Source: DATCZS01 sp036525795
Lineage (GTDB): Bacteria; Actinomycetota; Acidimicrobiia; Spongiisociales; ZC4RG35
DNA length: 7,840 bases
NCBI GenBank assembly: GCA_036525795.1
Contig: DATCZS010000032.1
Span: 1 to 7,840, forward strand
Direction of reading: 5' to 3'
Made by a program: the position numbers and the translations under genes. Below are positions 1 to 6,070 of the stretch, piece after piece (position 1 is the first letter of the stretch; every line of letters starts with the position of its first letter). Under the pieces are notes generated by a model. It worked only from the letters and a program-made list of their open reading frames with translations. It ran no database searches and was not told the DNA's origin.

Positions 1-78
1 CCGGACACGCCGCTGCCGGAGGCGGTCTCCGCCGGCAGTGAGCCCTATCTCGTGGTCGGCGCGATGGCGGGCGGTTGA
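1..78 (+). CDS. 3' end of an unidentified protein (5' truncated by window edge)
   Basis: Frame 1 is open from the first base to a TGA at 76-78 and encodes 25 residues ending in PYLVVGAMAGG. Third codon positions are G or C in 22 of 25 codons, which is the coding pattern of the neighbouring genes; the other two + frames do not show it. The stop lies 44 bases before the next ATG on the same strand. Too little remains to name a family: the visible tail is small and mildly hydrophobic with no recognisable motif. It could share a transcript with the oxidoreductase downstream, but that gene appears to have its own promoter. Confidence 0.5.
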   Translation, partial: PDTPLPEAVSAGSEPYLVVGAMAGG

Positions 79-110
79 CGCCACTCCCGACGACGGGTTG
101 GCGCTCCCGG

Positions 111-116
111 TAGCCT
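111..116 (+). promoter_or_regulatory. -10 hexamer TAGCCT, probable leaderless promoter of the LLM oxidoreductase
   Basis: TAGCCT matches the actinobacterial TAnnnT -10 pattern and ends six bases before the ATG at 123. Transcription would therefore start at or next to the start codon. No purine-rich Shine-Dalgarno sequence lies between. No good -35 box is seen at 16-18 bases; TTGACG at 75-80 is about 30 bases away, too far for a normal spacer. The same geometry recurs at 1135-1140 and 3428-3433. Confidence 0.55.
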
Positions 117-122
117 GGGTCC

Positions 123-1040
123 ATGCGCATCGGTCTCATCACCCCCCTCAACGGTCGTCCCGGATCCGCCACCCCCGCCCCCACGTGGGCGTCGATCAAC
201 CGGCGGGCGGCTGCGGCCGAGCAGGCAGGCTTTGACGTGTTCGTCTTCGAGGACGCGCTGCTGTACCGAGGCGAGGAGCACACGAATGGCTGTTGGGAGT
301 CGATGGCCGTCGCCGCCGCGCTGGCCGCATCCACCGAACGGATCGAGATCGGGCAGTCGGTGGTCAACTCTCCCTACCGGTCGCCCGCCCTGGTGGCGAA
401 GCTGGCCGACACCATCGACGAGATCTCCGGGGGGAGGTACGTGCTCGGGATCGGTGCAGGCAACACCGCGGACTCGGACTACGAGGCGTTCGGTTTCCCC
501 ACCGATCGCCGCTACTCGAGATTCGCCGAGGCGATCCGGGTGATCCATGGCCTTCTCAAACACGGATCGGTCGACTTCGCCGGCGAGCACTACACGGCCC
601 GCCAGGCCGAGTTGGTGCTGCGCGGCCCCCGTCCCGAGGGGCCGCCCATCAACATCGCCGCAGGGGGCCCGAAGATGCTGCGACTCGTCGCCCGGTATGC
701 CGACGCATGGAACTGGTGGGGATGGGATGAGACGTTCGACGCGCTGAGCACCAGGATCGGTCCCATCGTCGAAGAGCTGGGGCGTGCCTGCGAGGAGGAG
801 GGTCGCGACCCGACGACCGTCGGCCGCACCTTCGACCTCTACTCGGTGGTCCCGCCCGGGTTCCCGACCGAGGACAGCCGGATGGAGCACCCGGTGACAG
901 GAAGCTCCGCCCGGATCGCCGAATTCATCCTCGGGTTGAGCGCGTTCGGCTTCGATGAGGTGCGGTGCGACCTCTCGGTCAAGTCCGTCGATGCCGTCGA
1001 GGCGATGCAGGAGGTCGTCGAGCTCGTCCACGCCGGCTGA
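123..1040 (+). CDS. LLM-class (luciferase-like) F420/flavin-dependent oxidoreductase
   Basis: A 305-residue protein of the bacterial luciferase-like TIM-barrel family, which uses reduced flavin or coenzyme F420; the length is normal. Family blocks appear in order: MRIGLITP at the first strand (1-8), WESMAVAAALAASTERIEIG (58-77), DEISGGRYVLGIGAG (99-113), AFGFP followed by a basic RYSRF segment (122-134), and AAGGPKMLRLVARYADAWN (179-197), the barrel strand and phosphate-binding part typical of F420-dependent LLM enzymes. It has no signal peptide or membrane segment, so it should be cytosolic. The substrate cannot be read from the sequence; relatives oxidise or reduce alcohols, polyketide-like compounds and tetrahydromethanopterin derivatives. 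F420 rather than FMN is inferred from the actinobacterial setting. The ATG at 123 is supported by the leaderless promoter and by MRIGL being the expected first strand. The next gene starts 106 bases downstream with its own promoter. Confidence 0.88.
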   Translation: MRIGLITPLNGRPGSATPAPTWASINRRAAAAEQAGFDVFVFEDALLYRGEEHTNGCWESMAVAAALAASTERIEIGQSVVNSPYRSPALVAKLADTIDEISGGRYVLGIGAGNTADSDYEAFGFPTDRRYSRFAEAIRVIHGLLKHGSVDFAGEHYTARQAELVLRGPRPEGPPINIAAGGPKMLRLVARYADAWNWWGWDETFDALSTRIGPIVEELGRACEEEGRDPTTVGRTFDLYSVVPPGFPTEDSRMEHPVTGSSARIAEFILGLSAFGFDEVRCDLSVKSVDAVEAMQEVVELVHAG

Positions 1041-1063
1041 CTCCGCCCTCGCCGTTTCGCCGC

Positions 1064-1107
1064 CGGGCCTCGCCTGACGGGTTCGCCGGCCCTCGTCTGA
1101 TGGGCTC
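1064..1107 (+). repeat. Two-copy imperfect tandem repeat, period 23
   Basis: Copies begin at 1064 (CGGGCCTCGCCTGACGGG...) and 1087 (CGGCCCTCGTCTGATGGG...). They match at 17 of 21 compared positions, and three of the four differences are C/T changes. A weaker partial resemblance (CCCTCGCC) starts near 1046. GGGCC at 1065-1069 can also pair with GGCCC at 1088-1092 to give a 5-bp GC stem, but no T-run follows. It fills most of the gap between the oxidoreductase stop and the ABC exporter promoter. It may be a weak transcription end, a regulatory repeat or a chance local duplication. Confidence 0.35.
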
Positions 1108-1134
1108 CGGCTGTGCGCAACCGCCCGGAGCTCA

Positions 1135-1140
1135 TAGCAT
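1135..1140 (+). promoter_or_regulatory. -10 hexamer TAGCAT, probable leaderless promoter of the ABC exporter
   Basis: TAGCAT fits TAnnnT and ends six bases before the ATG at 1147, so the predicted transcription start coincides with the start codon. No Shine-Dalgarno sequence lies between, and no recognisable -35 element is seen. The spacing is identical to that before the genes at 123 and 3440. Confidence 0.55.
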
Positions 1141-1146
1141 CGCCCG

Positions 1147-2943
1147 ATGCGACCGATGGGACGCCGCCGCGGGTTCGGCCGGGTCGAGGGTGAACGCCTC
1201 CGCTTCGAGCGAGCACAGCTGGATCAGTTCCGGCGCCTGTTCTCGTTCATCCGGCCATATCGCCGCTGGCTGCTGCTGGCCACAGTGGGGGTCTCGGTAT
1301 CGGCGGCCCTGGGGCTGGTGTTCCCCCAGGTGATGGGAACTCTGGTCGACACCGCCCTCGAGGCGTCTGGAACCGCCCGGCTCGACAACATCGCCCTCCT
1401 GCTTCTCGGAGTGTTCGCAGTCCAGGCCCTCTTCAACTACCTGCGCATCTACGCCCTGGCGATCGTGGGCGAAGGGGTGGTCGCCGACCTGCGGAGTTCG
1501 GTGTTCACCCGGGTCGTCCACCTCCCCGTTCCGTTCTTCGACGGGCGCAAGACCGGGGAGATCACCTCCCGGCTCACATCGGATGTGGCGGTCGTGCAGT
1601 CGACCGTCTCGGGGGCGGTCGCCCAGGCGCTGTTCCAGGGGATCACCCTCGTCGGCGGAGTCGTGCTGCTGCTCCTGCTCAGCCCGCTGCTGTCTTTGGC
1701 GGTGCTCACGTTCCTCCCGATCGTGATCATCGGCGGGGCATTCTTCGGCCGCAGGCTGCGGGTGATCTCCACCCAGTTCCAGGATCAGGTCGCCACCGCC
1801 AATGCCTACGCCGACGAGTCGATCGCCTCGATTCGAGTGGTGAAGTGGTTCACCGCCGAGGGCGAGGCCGGCCGCCAATACGACCGGGACATCCGCTCGT
1901 CGTACGCCATCGCCATCCGGCGGGCGCGCTGGCGGGCGGTGTTCGTCCCGTTCGTCACCTTCGTCGCCTTCGGCACCCTGTCGATGGTGCTGTGGGTGGG
2001 CGGCCGCCAGGTGATCGCGGGCACCCTCACCACCGGCGAACTGGTGACGTTCCTGCTCTACACGCTGTCTGTGGCAGGAGCGATCGGCGCGTTCACCGGC
2101 CTCTACTCCCAGCTGCAGGAGGCGCTTGGAGCGTCGAAGCGGATCTTCGAACTCCTCGACGAGGACCCCGAGGTTGCCGAGGCACCGGATCCGGTGATCA
2201 TCGACCGCATCGCCGGCTCGGTGCGGTTCGAGGGAGTCGCCTTCCGCTACCAGGGCAGAGAGGCCGGGGTGCTGAGCGGCATCGACCTGGCGGTCGCCCC
2301 GGGTGAGGTGGTGGCCCTGGTCGGGCCGAGCGGAGCGGGCAAGTCAACATTGGTCCAGCTCATCCCCCGCTTCTATGACGCCACCGCCGGACGGGTGCTG
2401 GTCGACGGAGTGGACGTTCGCGACCAGTCGCTCGCGTCGCTGCGGGGGGCGATGGCGGCCGTTCCCCAGGAGGTACAGCTGTTCTCTGGCACGATCTCGG
2501 AGAACCTGCGGATCGCCAAGCCGGATGCCACCGACGCCGAACTCGAGGAGGCGTGCCGGATCGCCAACGCCCATGACTTCATTTCGGGGTTCCCGGACGG
2601 CTATCGGACGCTGGTGGGAGAACGGGGCATCAAGCTGTCTGGCGGCCAGCGCCAGCGGGTGGCCATCGCCCGGGCGGTGCTGGCCGACCCCCGCATCCTC
2701 ATCCTGGACGAGGCGACCAGCTCGCTCGACGCCGAGTCGGAGGCAGCGGTGCAGGACGCCCTGGAGCGCCTCATGCGCGGCCGCACCACCCTGGTGATCG
2801 CCCACCGCCTCAGCACGGTTCGAGCCGCAGACCGTCTGGTGGTACTGGCCGACGGGGCCATCGTCGAAGAGGGCACCCACGACGAACTGGTCGAGGCGGG
2901 GGGACTGTACGCCCGCCTCTCGGACCGTCAGCTGATGACCTGA
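1147..2943 (+). CDS. ABC-type exporter, fused transmembrane and ATP-binding domains (MsbA/BmrA-like half transporter)
   Basis: A 598-residue half transporter, the usual length for the ABCB-like exporter family, expected to work as a homo- or heterodimer in the cytoplasmic membrane. The N-terminal 30 residues are basic and cytosolic. About six hydrophobic helices follow (roughly 39-60, 81-103, 155-178, 180-200, 264-285, 295-315). The ATPase domain spans about 358-590 and every motif is intact: A-loop Tyr368, Walker A GPSGAGKST (393-401), Q-loop Gln441, signature LSGGQ (497-501), Walker B ILILDE (517-522), D-loop SSLD (525-528) and H-loop His553. It should therefore hydrolyse ATP. Substrate cannot be deduced; relatives move lipids, drugs or peptides. 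No second half-transporter gene is adjacent, which favours a homodimer. The start at 1147 is chosen from the leaderless promoter; an ATG three codons later is the only close alternative. The stop is four bases from the convergent lipoprotein gene. Confidence 0.94.
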   Translation: MRPMGRRRGFGRVEGERLRFERAQLDQFRRLFSFIRPYRRWLLLATVGVSVSAALGLVFPQVMGTLVDTALEASGTARLDNIALLLLGVFAVQALFNYLRIYALAIVGEGVVADLRSSVFTRVVHLPVPFFDGRKTGEITSRLTSDVAVVQSTVSGAVAQALFQGITLVGGVVLLLLLSPLLSLAVLTFLPIVIIGGAFFGRRLRVISTQFQDQVATANAYADESIASIRVVKWFTAEGEAGRQYDRDIRSSYAIAIRRARWRAVFVPFVTFVAFGTLSMVLWVGGRQVIAGTLTTGELVTFLLYTLSVAGAIGAFTGLYSQLQEALGASKRIFELLDEDPEVAEAPDPVIIDRIAGSVRFEGVAFRYQGREAGVLSGIDLAVAPGEVVALVGPSGAGKSTLVQLIPRFYDATAGRVLVDGVDVRDQSLASLRGAMAAVPQEVQLFSGTISENLRIAKPDATDAELEEACRIANAHDFISGFPDGYRTLVGERGIKLSGGQRQRVAIARAVLADPRILILDEATSSLDAESEAAVQDALERLMRGRTTLVIAHRLSTVRAADRLVVLADGAIVEEGTHDELVEAGGLYARLSDRQLMT

Positions 2944-2947
2944 TCGC

Positions 2948-3325
2948 TCAGCCCGAAGCCTCGAGGCGCAGGGTGAAGGTGTCGAGTGGCTCCACGTCTT
3001 CCTCCCACGGGCGGCGATAGATCAGCGTCAGGTCTTCGGTGCCCACCTCAGTGATCTCGAAGGTGAATTCGAAGGTTCCCGGTGCACCGAGGGCGTCCGA
3101 CTCCGGGGTGAACACCGGCTCGCCCACCTGCACGCACACCGGCACCTCGGCCGGTACCACCTCCCAGGCGTAGCCGGTGGTCGGGTTCCCCGGGAGCTGG
3201 ACTACGAAGGTGTCGCCGACATGGACTTGGACGGTCTCTCCTTCGGACGAGTCGGTGAAGGGCCCGAGCCCCCCGCACGCCGTCAGGCCGAGAATCAGGG
3301 TGAACGCCAACGCGGCGCGAAACAT
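2948..3325 (-). CDS. Chagasin-like protease inhibitor (I42 family) lipoprotein
   Basis: A 125-residue secreted protein. Residues 1-16 form a short signal peptide with hydrophobic core ALAFTLILGL, ending in the lipobox LTAC with Cys17 as the predicted lipidated residue. The mature part resembles the chagasin/I42 Ig-like fold. It carries the BC-loop signature GNPTTGYAW (46-54), a GAPG loop (80-83) where the family usually has GxGG, and the FG-loop YRRPWE (103-108). In characterised members these three loops plug the active site of papain-like cysteine proteases. An anchored inhibitor might protect the cell from foreign or host proteases, but the target is unknown, and many bacterial NPTTGY proteins are untested. 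The start at 3325 is chosen over longer upstream extensions because GGAGGT sits five bases before it and the signal peptide begins there; the upstream extension would overlap the divergent gene. Its end converges with the ABC exporter. Confidence 0.82.
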   Translation of the reverse strand: MFRAALAFTLILGLTACGGLGPFTDSSEGETVQVHVGDTFVVQLPGNPTTGYAWEVVPAEVPVCVQVGEPVFTPESDALGAPGTFEFTFEITEVGTEDLTLIYRRPWEEDVEPLDTFTLRLEASG

Positions 3326-3330
3326 GCTCA

Positions 3331-3336
3331 ACCTCC
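3331..3336 (-). promoter_or_regulatory. Shine-Dalgarno GGAGGT of the I42 lipoprotein
   Basis: On the - strand GGAGGT lies five bases before the ATG at 3325-3323. It fixes the start among several possible in-frame starts, including TTG at 3331. I found no convincing -10 box at a suitable distance, so the transcription start is unresolved. Confidence 0.65.
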
Positions 3337-3409
3337 AACTCGAGCATCGATCGGCACCGGGCCGGCGGCAAGGGCCGGAGGTCGGGATCCGCCGCCGCCC
3401 TCGTCCCCG

Positions 3410-3428
3410 ATCCGACGGCGCATCGGAT
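3410..3428. promoter_or_regulatory. Inverted repeat ATCCGA-N7-TCGGAT, candidate operator
   Basis: Perfect 6-bp arms at 3410-3415 and 3423-3428 are separated by seven bases. The right arm ends on the first base of the -10 hexamer at 3428-3433, and the left arm falls where the -35/-10 spacer begins, so a bound dimer would cover the promoter of the DUF2568 gene. It lies about 85 bases upstream of the divergent lipoprotein start and could affect both genes. No regulator gene is adjacent. Six-base arms can occur by chance in GC-rich DNA, so this is a candidate only. Confidence 0.3.
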
Positions 3429-3433
3429 ACCGT
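3428..3433 (+). promoter_or_regulatory. -10 hexamer TACCGT, probable leaderless promoter of the DUF2568 gene
   Basis: TACCGT fits TAnnnT and ends six bases before the ATG at 3440, placing the expected transcription start on the start codon. Only CGC-rich sequence and a run of C lie between, with no Shine-Dalgarno. This is the third example in the window with identical spacing. Confidence 0.5.
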
Positions 3434-3439
3434 GCCCCC

Positions 3440-3808
3440 ATGTCGATGCCCGAGACCCACATGGATCCCGTCAACGCCGCCGGCCGGTTCCTGCTCGAGT
3501 TGGTCGCGGCATACGGGATCGGGGCCGGGATCCGACACGCCACCGGCAGCTGGATCCTCACCGTGGCGGTGGTGGCCGTGGCACTGGTGGTGTGGGGCAG
3601 GTTCCGGGTGCCGGACGACCCGGGCCCGGCTCCACGACCGGTGTCCGGTGCGGTCCGCCTCGCCATCGAGGCCGTGATCCTGGGCGGCGGTGTGGCGGGT
3701 GTGTGGGCGGTCCACGGGCCCACGCCCGGCGCGGTGTTCCTGGCGGTTCTCGTGGCGCACTACGCCACCACGCCGCGGCGCCTGCGCCACGTGCGCTCCT
3801 TCCGTTGA
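3440..3808 (+). CDS. YrdB/DUF2568 family small membrane protein
   Basis: A 122-residue protein with about four hydrophobic segments (roughly 12-30, 37-54, 72-91, 94-111), so an integral cytoplasmic-membrane protein. The pattern fits DUF2568 (YrdB-like): a charged Glu in the first helix (LLEL, Glu20), the loop WGRFRVPDDP (52-61) after helix 2, a second Glu at the start of helix 3 (LAIEAVIL, Glu77), and a short basic tail rich in Arg. The family has no established function. The start at 3440 is favoured by the leaderless -10 box; ATG codons at 3446 and 3461 are later in-frame alternatives. The open frame runs upstream of 3440, but that stretch overlaps the promoter region and the divergent gene and is not protein-like. 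The downstream SDR gene is convergent, so this gene is probably transcribed alone. Confidence 0.78.
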   Translation: MSMPETHMDPVNAAGRFLLELVAAYGIGAGIRHATGSWILTVAVVAVALVVWGRFRVPDDPGPAPRPVSGAVRLAIEAVILGGGVAGVWAVHGPTPGAVFLAVLVAHYATTPRRLRHVRSFR

Positions 3809-3815
3809 ACGGAGG
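3799..3815. other. Short hairpin spanning the DUF2568 stop codon
   Basis: TCCGTT-G-AACGGA is a perfect dyad centred on 3807. With one G-U pair it extends to a stem of about seven pairs from 3799 to 3815, with TGA in the loop. A second small stem (GGCGG at 3814-3818 with CCGCC at 3825-3829) overlaps it, and the two are mutually exclusive. There is no T-run after either, so a standard intrinsic terminator is not supported. It lies in the 93-base gap between two convergent genes, where transcription must end somehow. Confidence 0.25.
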
Positions 3816-3901
3816 CGGGCGTCACCGCCGGCGGGAAGGCCCCCATCGCGGAGGTTTCACTCGTGTCGAGACCACGGGGCCTCGGGCTCGGGTTCGAAGG
3901 C

Positions 3902-4666
3902 CTAGAACACCGTGTAGCCGCCGTCGATGGTGATGACGTCGCCGGTGTGCCAGAGAGAGGCGTCGCTTGCCAGGTACACCGCGATGCCCTCGAAATCAGA
4001 CGGGGCGCCCCAGCGGCCGCCGGGGATCCGCGGCAACACCCGCTGGGTGAATCCTTCGCTGTCGAGCAGGCCGGTGGTCATGTCGGTGTCGATCCAGCCC
4101 GGCACCACCGCGTTGGCCCTGATCCTGTAGCGGCCGAACTCGACCGCCAGCCCGCGGGCGATGGCGATCGCCCCCGCCTTGGTGGCGGCGTAGTGCTCGC
4201 CGCGGGGCATCCCCATCACAGACGACACCGAGGCGGTCAGCACCAGCGACCCGCCCTCGCCCCGTTCCACCATGTGGCGGGCGGCGGCCTGCAGGGTGAG
4301 GAACGCCCCCTCGGAGTTGACCCGGAAGATGTCTCGCCACTCCTCGATGGTCATCTCGACGAACCGGGTGCCGCGGCTGCCGACGCCGGCATTGGCGAAC
4401 ATCGAATCGACCCGGCCGAACCGGTCGAGCGTCGTCGCCATCGCCGCCTCGACATCGGCGGCCGATGTGACGTCGCAGCGCACGCCGATGGCCGTCGCCC
4501 CCAGGGCCTCCAGTTCGTCGACGGCGACCGCGTTCTTCTGCTCGTTGCGACCCCAGACCGCCACCGAAGCGCCGGCCCTGGCGAGGCCGCGAGCAAACCC
4601 CAGCCCGATGCCGCCGTTGCCGCCGGTGACGACTGCCGCCCGGCCGCTCAGGTCGAACATGTCCAT
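3902..4666 (-). CDS. SDR-family NAD(P)-dependent oxidoreductase
   Basis: A 254-residue classical short-chain dehydrogenase/reductase, of normal length, cytosolic and usually tetrameric. The Rossmann glycine motif is TGGNGGIG (14-21). Asp65 in CDV and NAG (92-94) contact the cofactor. The catalytic tetrad is complete: Asn117, Ser146, Tyr159 and Lys163 in YAATK. PGWIDTDM (189-196) follows, the usual PG motif with a Thr after it. Arg40 after the second strand (VWGRN) suggests NADP(H) rather than NAD(H), which is inference. The C-terminus TGDVITIDGGYTVF is typical of 3-oxoacyl-ACP reductase/gluconate dehydrogenase-like members. Substrate is not determinable. The first Met is chosen because AAGGAGGA lies six bases before it; the Met at codon 3 would be too far. 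It ends in TAG and converges with the DUF2568 gene. Confidence 0.92.
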   Translation of the reverse strand: MDMFDLSGRAAVVTGGNGGIGLGFARGLARAGASVAVWGRNEQKNAVAVDELEALGATAIGVRCDVTSAADVEAAMATTLDRFGRVDSMFANAGVGSRGTRFVEMTIEEWRDIFRVNSEGAFLTLQAAARHMVERGEGGSLVLTASVSSVMGMPRGEHYAATKAGAIAIARGLAVEFGRYRIRANAVVPGWIDTDMTTGLLDSEGFTQRVLPRIPGGRWGAPSDFEGIAVYLASDASLWHTGDVITIDGGYTVF

Positions 4667-4672
4667 GGCTCG

Positions 4673-4680
4673 TCCTCCTT
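4673..4680 (-). promoter_or_regulatory. Strong Shine-Dalgarno AAGGAGGA of the SDR gene
   Basis: It reads AAGGAGGA on the - strand, six bases before the ATG at 4666-4664. It is the best ribosome binding site in the window and decides between the two ATG codons at positions 1 and 3 of the protein. Confidence 0.75.
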
Positions 4681-4687
4681 CGGCCGC

Positions 4688-4693
4688 ACCCTA
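4688..4693 (-). promoter_or_regulatory. -10 hexamer TAGGGT of the SDR gene
   Basis: TAGGGT on the - strand fits TAnnnT. Transcription would start near 4681, giving a 15-base leader that just contains the Shine-Dalgarno. This contrasts with the leaderless genes on the + strand. No clear -35 element is present; CTGACG at 4710-4705 is only 11 bases away. Confidence 0.45.
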
Positions 4694-4792
4694 TCGAGCA
4701 CCGCCGTCAGATGACCGCCCGGACGATCAGGTCGCACCTTCCCGTTCGTCCTCGACGACCCCTCGGTGCCGGCATCCCTGCCAGGCCTCGCG

Positions 4793-6037
4793 TCAGCCTC
4801 TGATCCTCGCAGCGTTCGTGAGGGAAGTGAGGGCTGCGCGCGCCACATCCAGCGCCTCGTCGAGATCGATCGGCTCCCCTGCCGATTGCGCGGGAAGGTT
4901 CTCGAGTGCTCGGCTTCGGAGCCGCCCGACGGTGGGGTTCTCGACCATGTGTGCCTCGACTCTCCATCGGTCGAGGGCCGCCAGCACCGTCCACGCCCGC
5001 TGATCGCCGGCCGAAGACACGGTCAACGCCCCCATCTCGAGGCATGACATCGCCACGCCGATGGTGGGTGCCTCCTCCAGCCGCGTCGGAAGCGAGTCGA
5101 GCACGAGCCGCGCAGCCCGTTCCACATTCCCCCTCGCCAGCGACACCCGGGCGAACCCGAGCCGGATGATCGGCCCGTAGAACGGGCCGGCATCACCGTC
5201 GACGGTCATCGCCTGCTCCGCCTCGACCGCCAGAGCCTCCGCTCCCCCCGTGTCCCCTTGGTCGATCAGGTAGGGGATCAACTCGAGAGCCAGCCGGCAG
5301 ACGTAGTTGTGAATACTTCCCCGACGCGCCGTCTCAAGTCCTCGTTCCAGGCAGTGCCGGGCTCGTGCCGGGTCGTCCGCGTACGCGGATACCACCGCCG
5401 CCCCCTCCCAGGCCATCGGGACCGCCCAGTTCGGCCCGACGATCGACCGAGCCGCCTCCAGCGCTCGTTCGATCGCCTCCTCGGCCTCGGCCTGGCGGCC
5501 GAGCATGGCGAGAATCCGTCCGCGGCGGTCCTGGGCGTGACAAACACCGACCGCCATCAACCGGTGGACGGGCGATGCGAGGATGCGGTCACATGCTGCC
5601 AGCGCCTCTTCGAGATGGCCACTGTCCATGGCGGTGGCGGCGAAGTACCAGTCCCAAAACGAGAACGGGTATCCCTGCGAGACCGCCAGGATCAGCTTCT
5701 GGGCCACCTCGTATCCCTGCAGGCTGTGTTCGAGCAGCACGGCGATTGCCAGTTCGGCCTCCTGTGCCTGGAGCGGATGGCGGTCACGCCCCCGTTCGAT
5801 CGCCTTCTGAAAGCACTGTCGTGACTCATGCCATCGACCGACCCTCCCGTAGGCCTGCCCGAGATTGAGGAGGGCGTCGATCAGGCCGTATTCGTGGTCC
5901 AGCGCCTCGGCGCGGCGCAACCCTTCGAGCTGCAGCTCGAGCATCGTCTCTTGCTCGATGGTGGCCGAGAAAGCCCAGACCGCTCCCTCCAGCGCCCCCA
6001 ACGCCACCACCGGGTCCTCGCCGGTGACCACCGGCAT
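4793..6037 (-). CDS. TPR-rich C-terminal half of an amber-split cyclase/STAND ATPase protein
   Basis: A 414-residue helical protein with TPR-like repeats and no signal or membrane segment. Clear TPR helix pairs include LLNLGQAYGRVGRWHESRQC (56-75), the segment around 127-155 with FAATAMDSGHLEEALAACD, 165-199 with GRILAMLGRQAEAEEAIERA, and 294-316. The last 60 residues (AWTVLAALDRWR..., then GEPIDLDEALDVARAAL) resemble the C-terminal end of actinobacterial adenylate cyclase-like ATPase proteins. There is no LuxR-type DNA-binding domain. Its frame is the same as that of the gene upstream: TAG at 6073-6071, then eleven sense codons (SRRYLSWLDRG), then this ATG. SRRYL resembles the family's G-R-R-W/Y-L segment, so coding sequence continues across the stop. 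No Shine-Dalgarno precedes 6037, so independent translation is doubtful; this is probably the 3' part of a broken gene or of a gene with a sequence error. Confidence 0.7.
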   Translation of the reverse strand: MPVVTGEDPVVALGALEGAVWAFSATIEQETMLELQLEGLRRAEALDHEYGLIDALLNLGQAYGRVGRWHESRQCFQKAIERGRDRHPLQAQEAELAIAVLLEHSLQGYEVAQKLILAVSQGYPFSFWDWYFAATAMDSGHLEEALAACDRILASPVHRLMAVGVCHAQDRRGRILAMLGRQAEAEEAIERALEAARSIVGPNWAVPMAWEGAAVVSAYADDPARARHCLERGLETARRGSIHNYVCRLALELIPYLIDQGDTGGAEALAVEAEQAMTVDGDAGPFYGPIIRLGFARVSLARGNVERAARLVLDSLPTRLEEAPTIGVAMSCLEMGALTVSSAGDQRAWTVLAALDRWRVEAHMVENPTVGRLRSRALENLPAQSAGEPIDLDEALDVARAALTSLTNAARIRG

Positions 6038-6070
6038 TCCACGGTCGAGCCAGGACAGATACCGGCGGGA

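Noticed and set aside
75..80. TTGACG as a -35 box for the gene at 123
   Set aside because: The spacing to TAGCCT is about 30 bases instead of 16-18, and it overlaps the stop codon of the upstream gene.
45..1031. Long open frame on the - strand (328 codons)
   Set aside because: It lies opposite the LLM oxidoreductase. Its translation is rich in Gly, Arg, Pro and His with no domain, as expected for the antisense of GC-rich coding DNA.
1065..1092. GGGCC...GGCCC hairpin as an intrinsic terminator of the oxidoreductase
   Set aside because: Only five pairs, an 18-base loop and no T-run afterwards.
3326..3790. N-terminal extension of the I42 lipoprotein frame to 280 codons
   Set aside because: The extension covers the DUF2568 gene in antisense and would bury the signal peptide and lipobox; a good Shine-Dalgarno marks the start at 3325.
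4667..4792. Small gene or terminator between the SDR and the TPR fragment
   Set aside because: No frame shows the local coding bias together with a start and ribosome site, and only short GC palindromes such as TGCCGGCA are present; the promoter and ribosome site of the SDR account for the left end.
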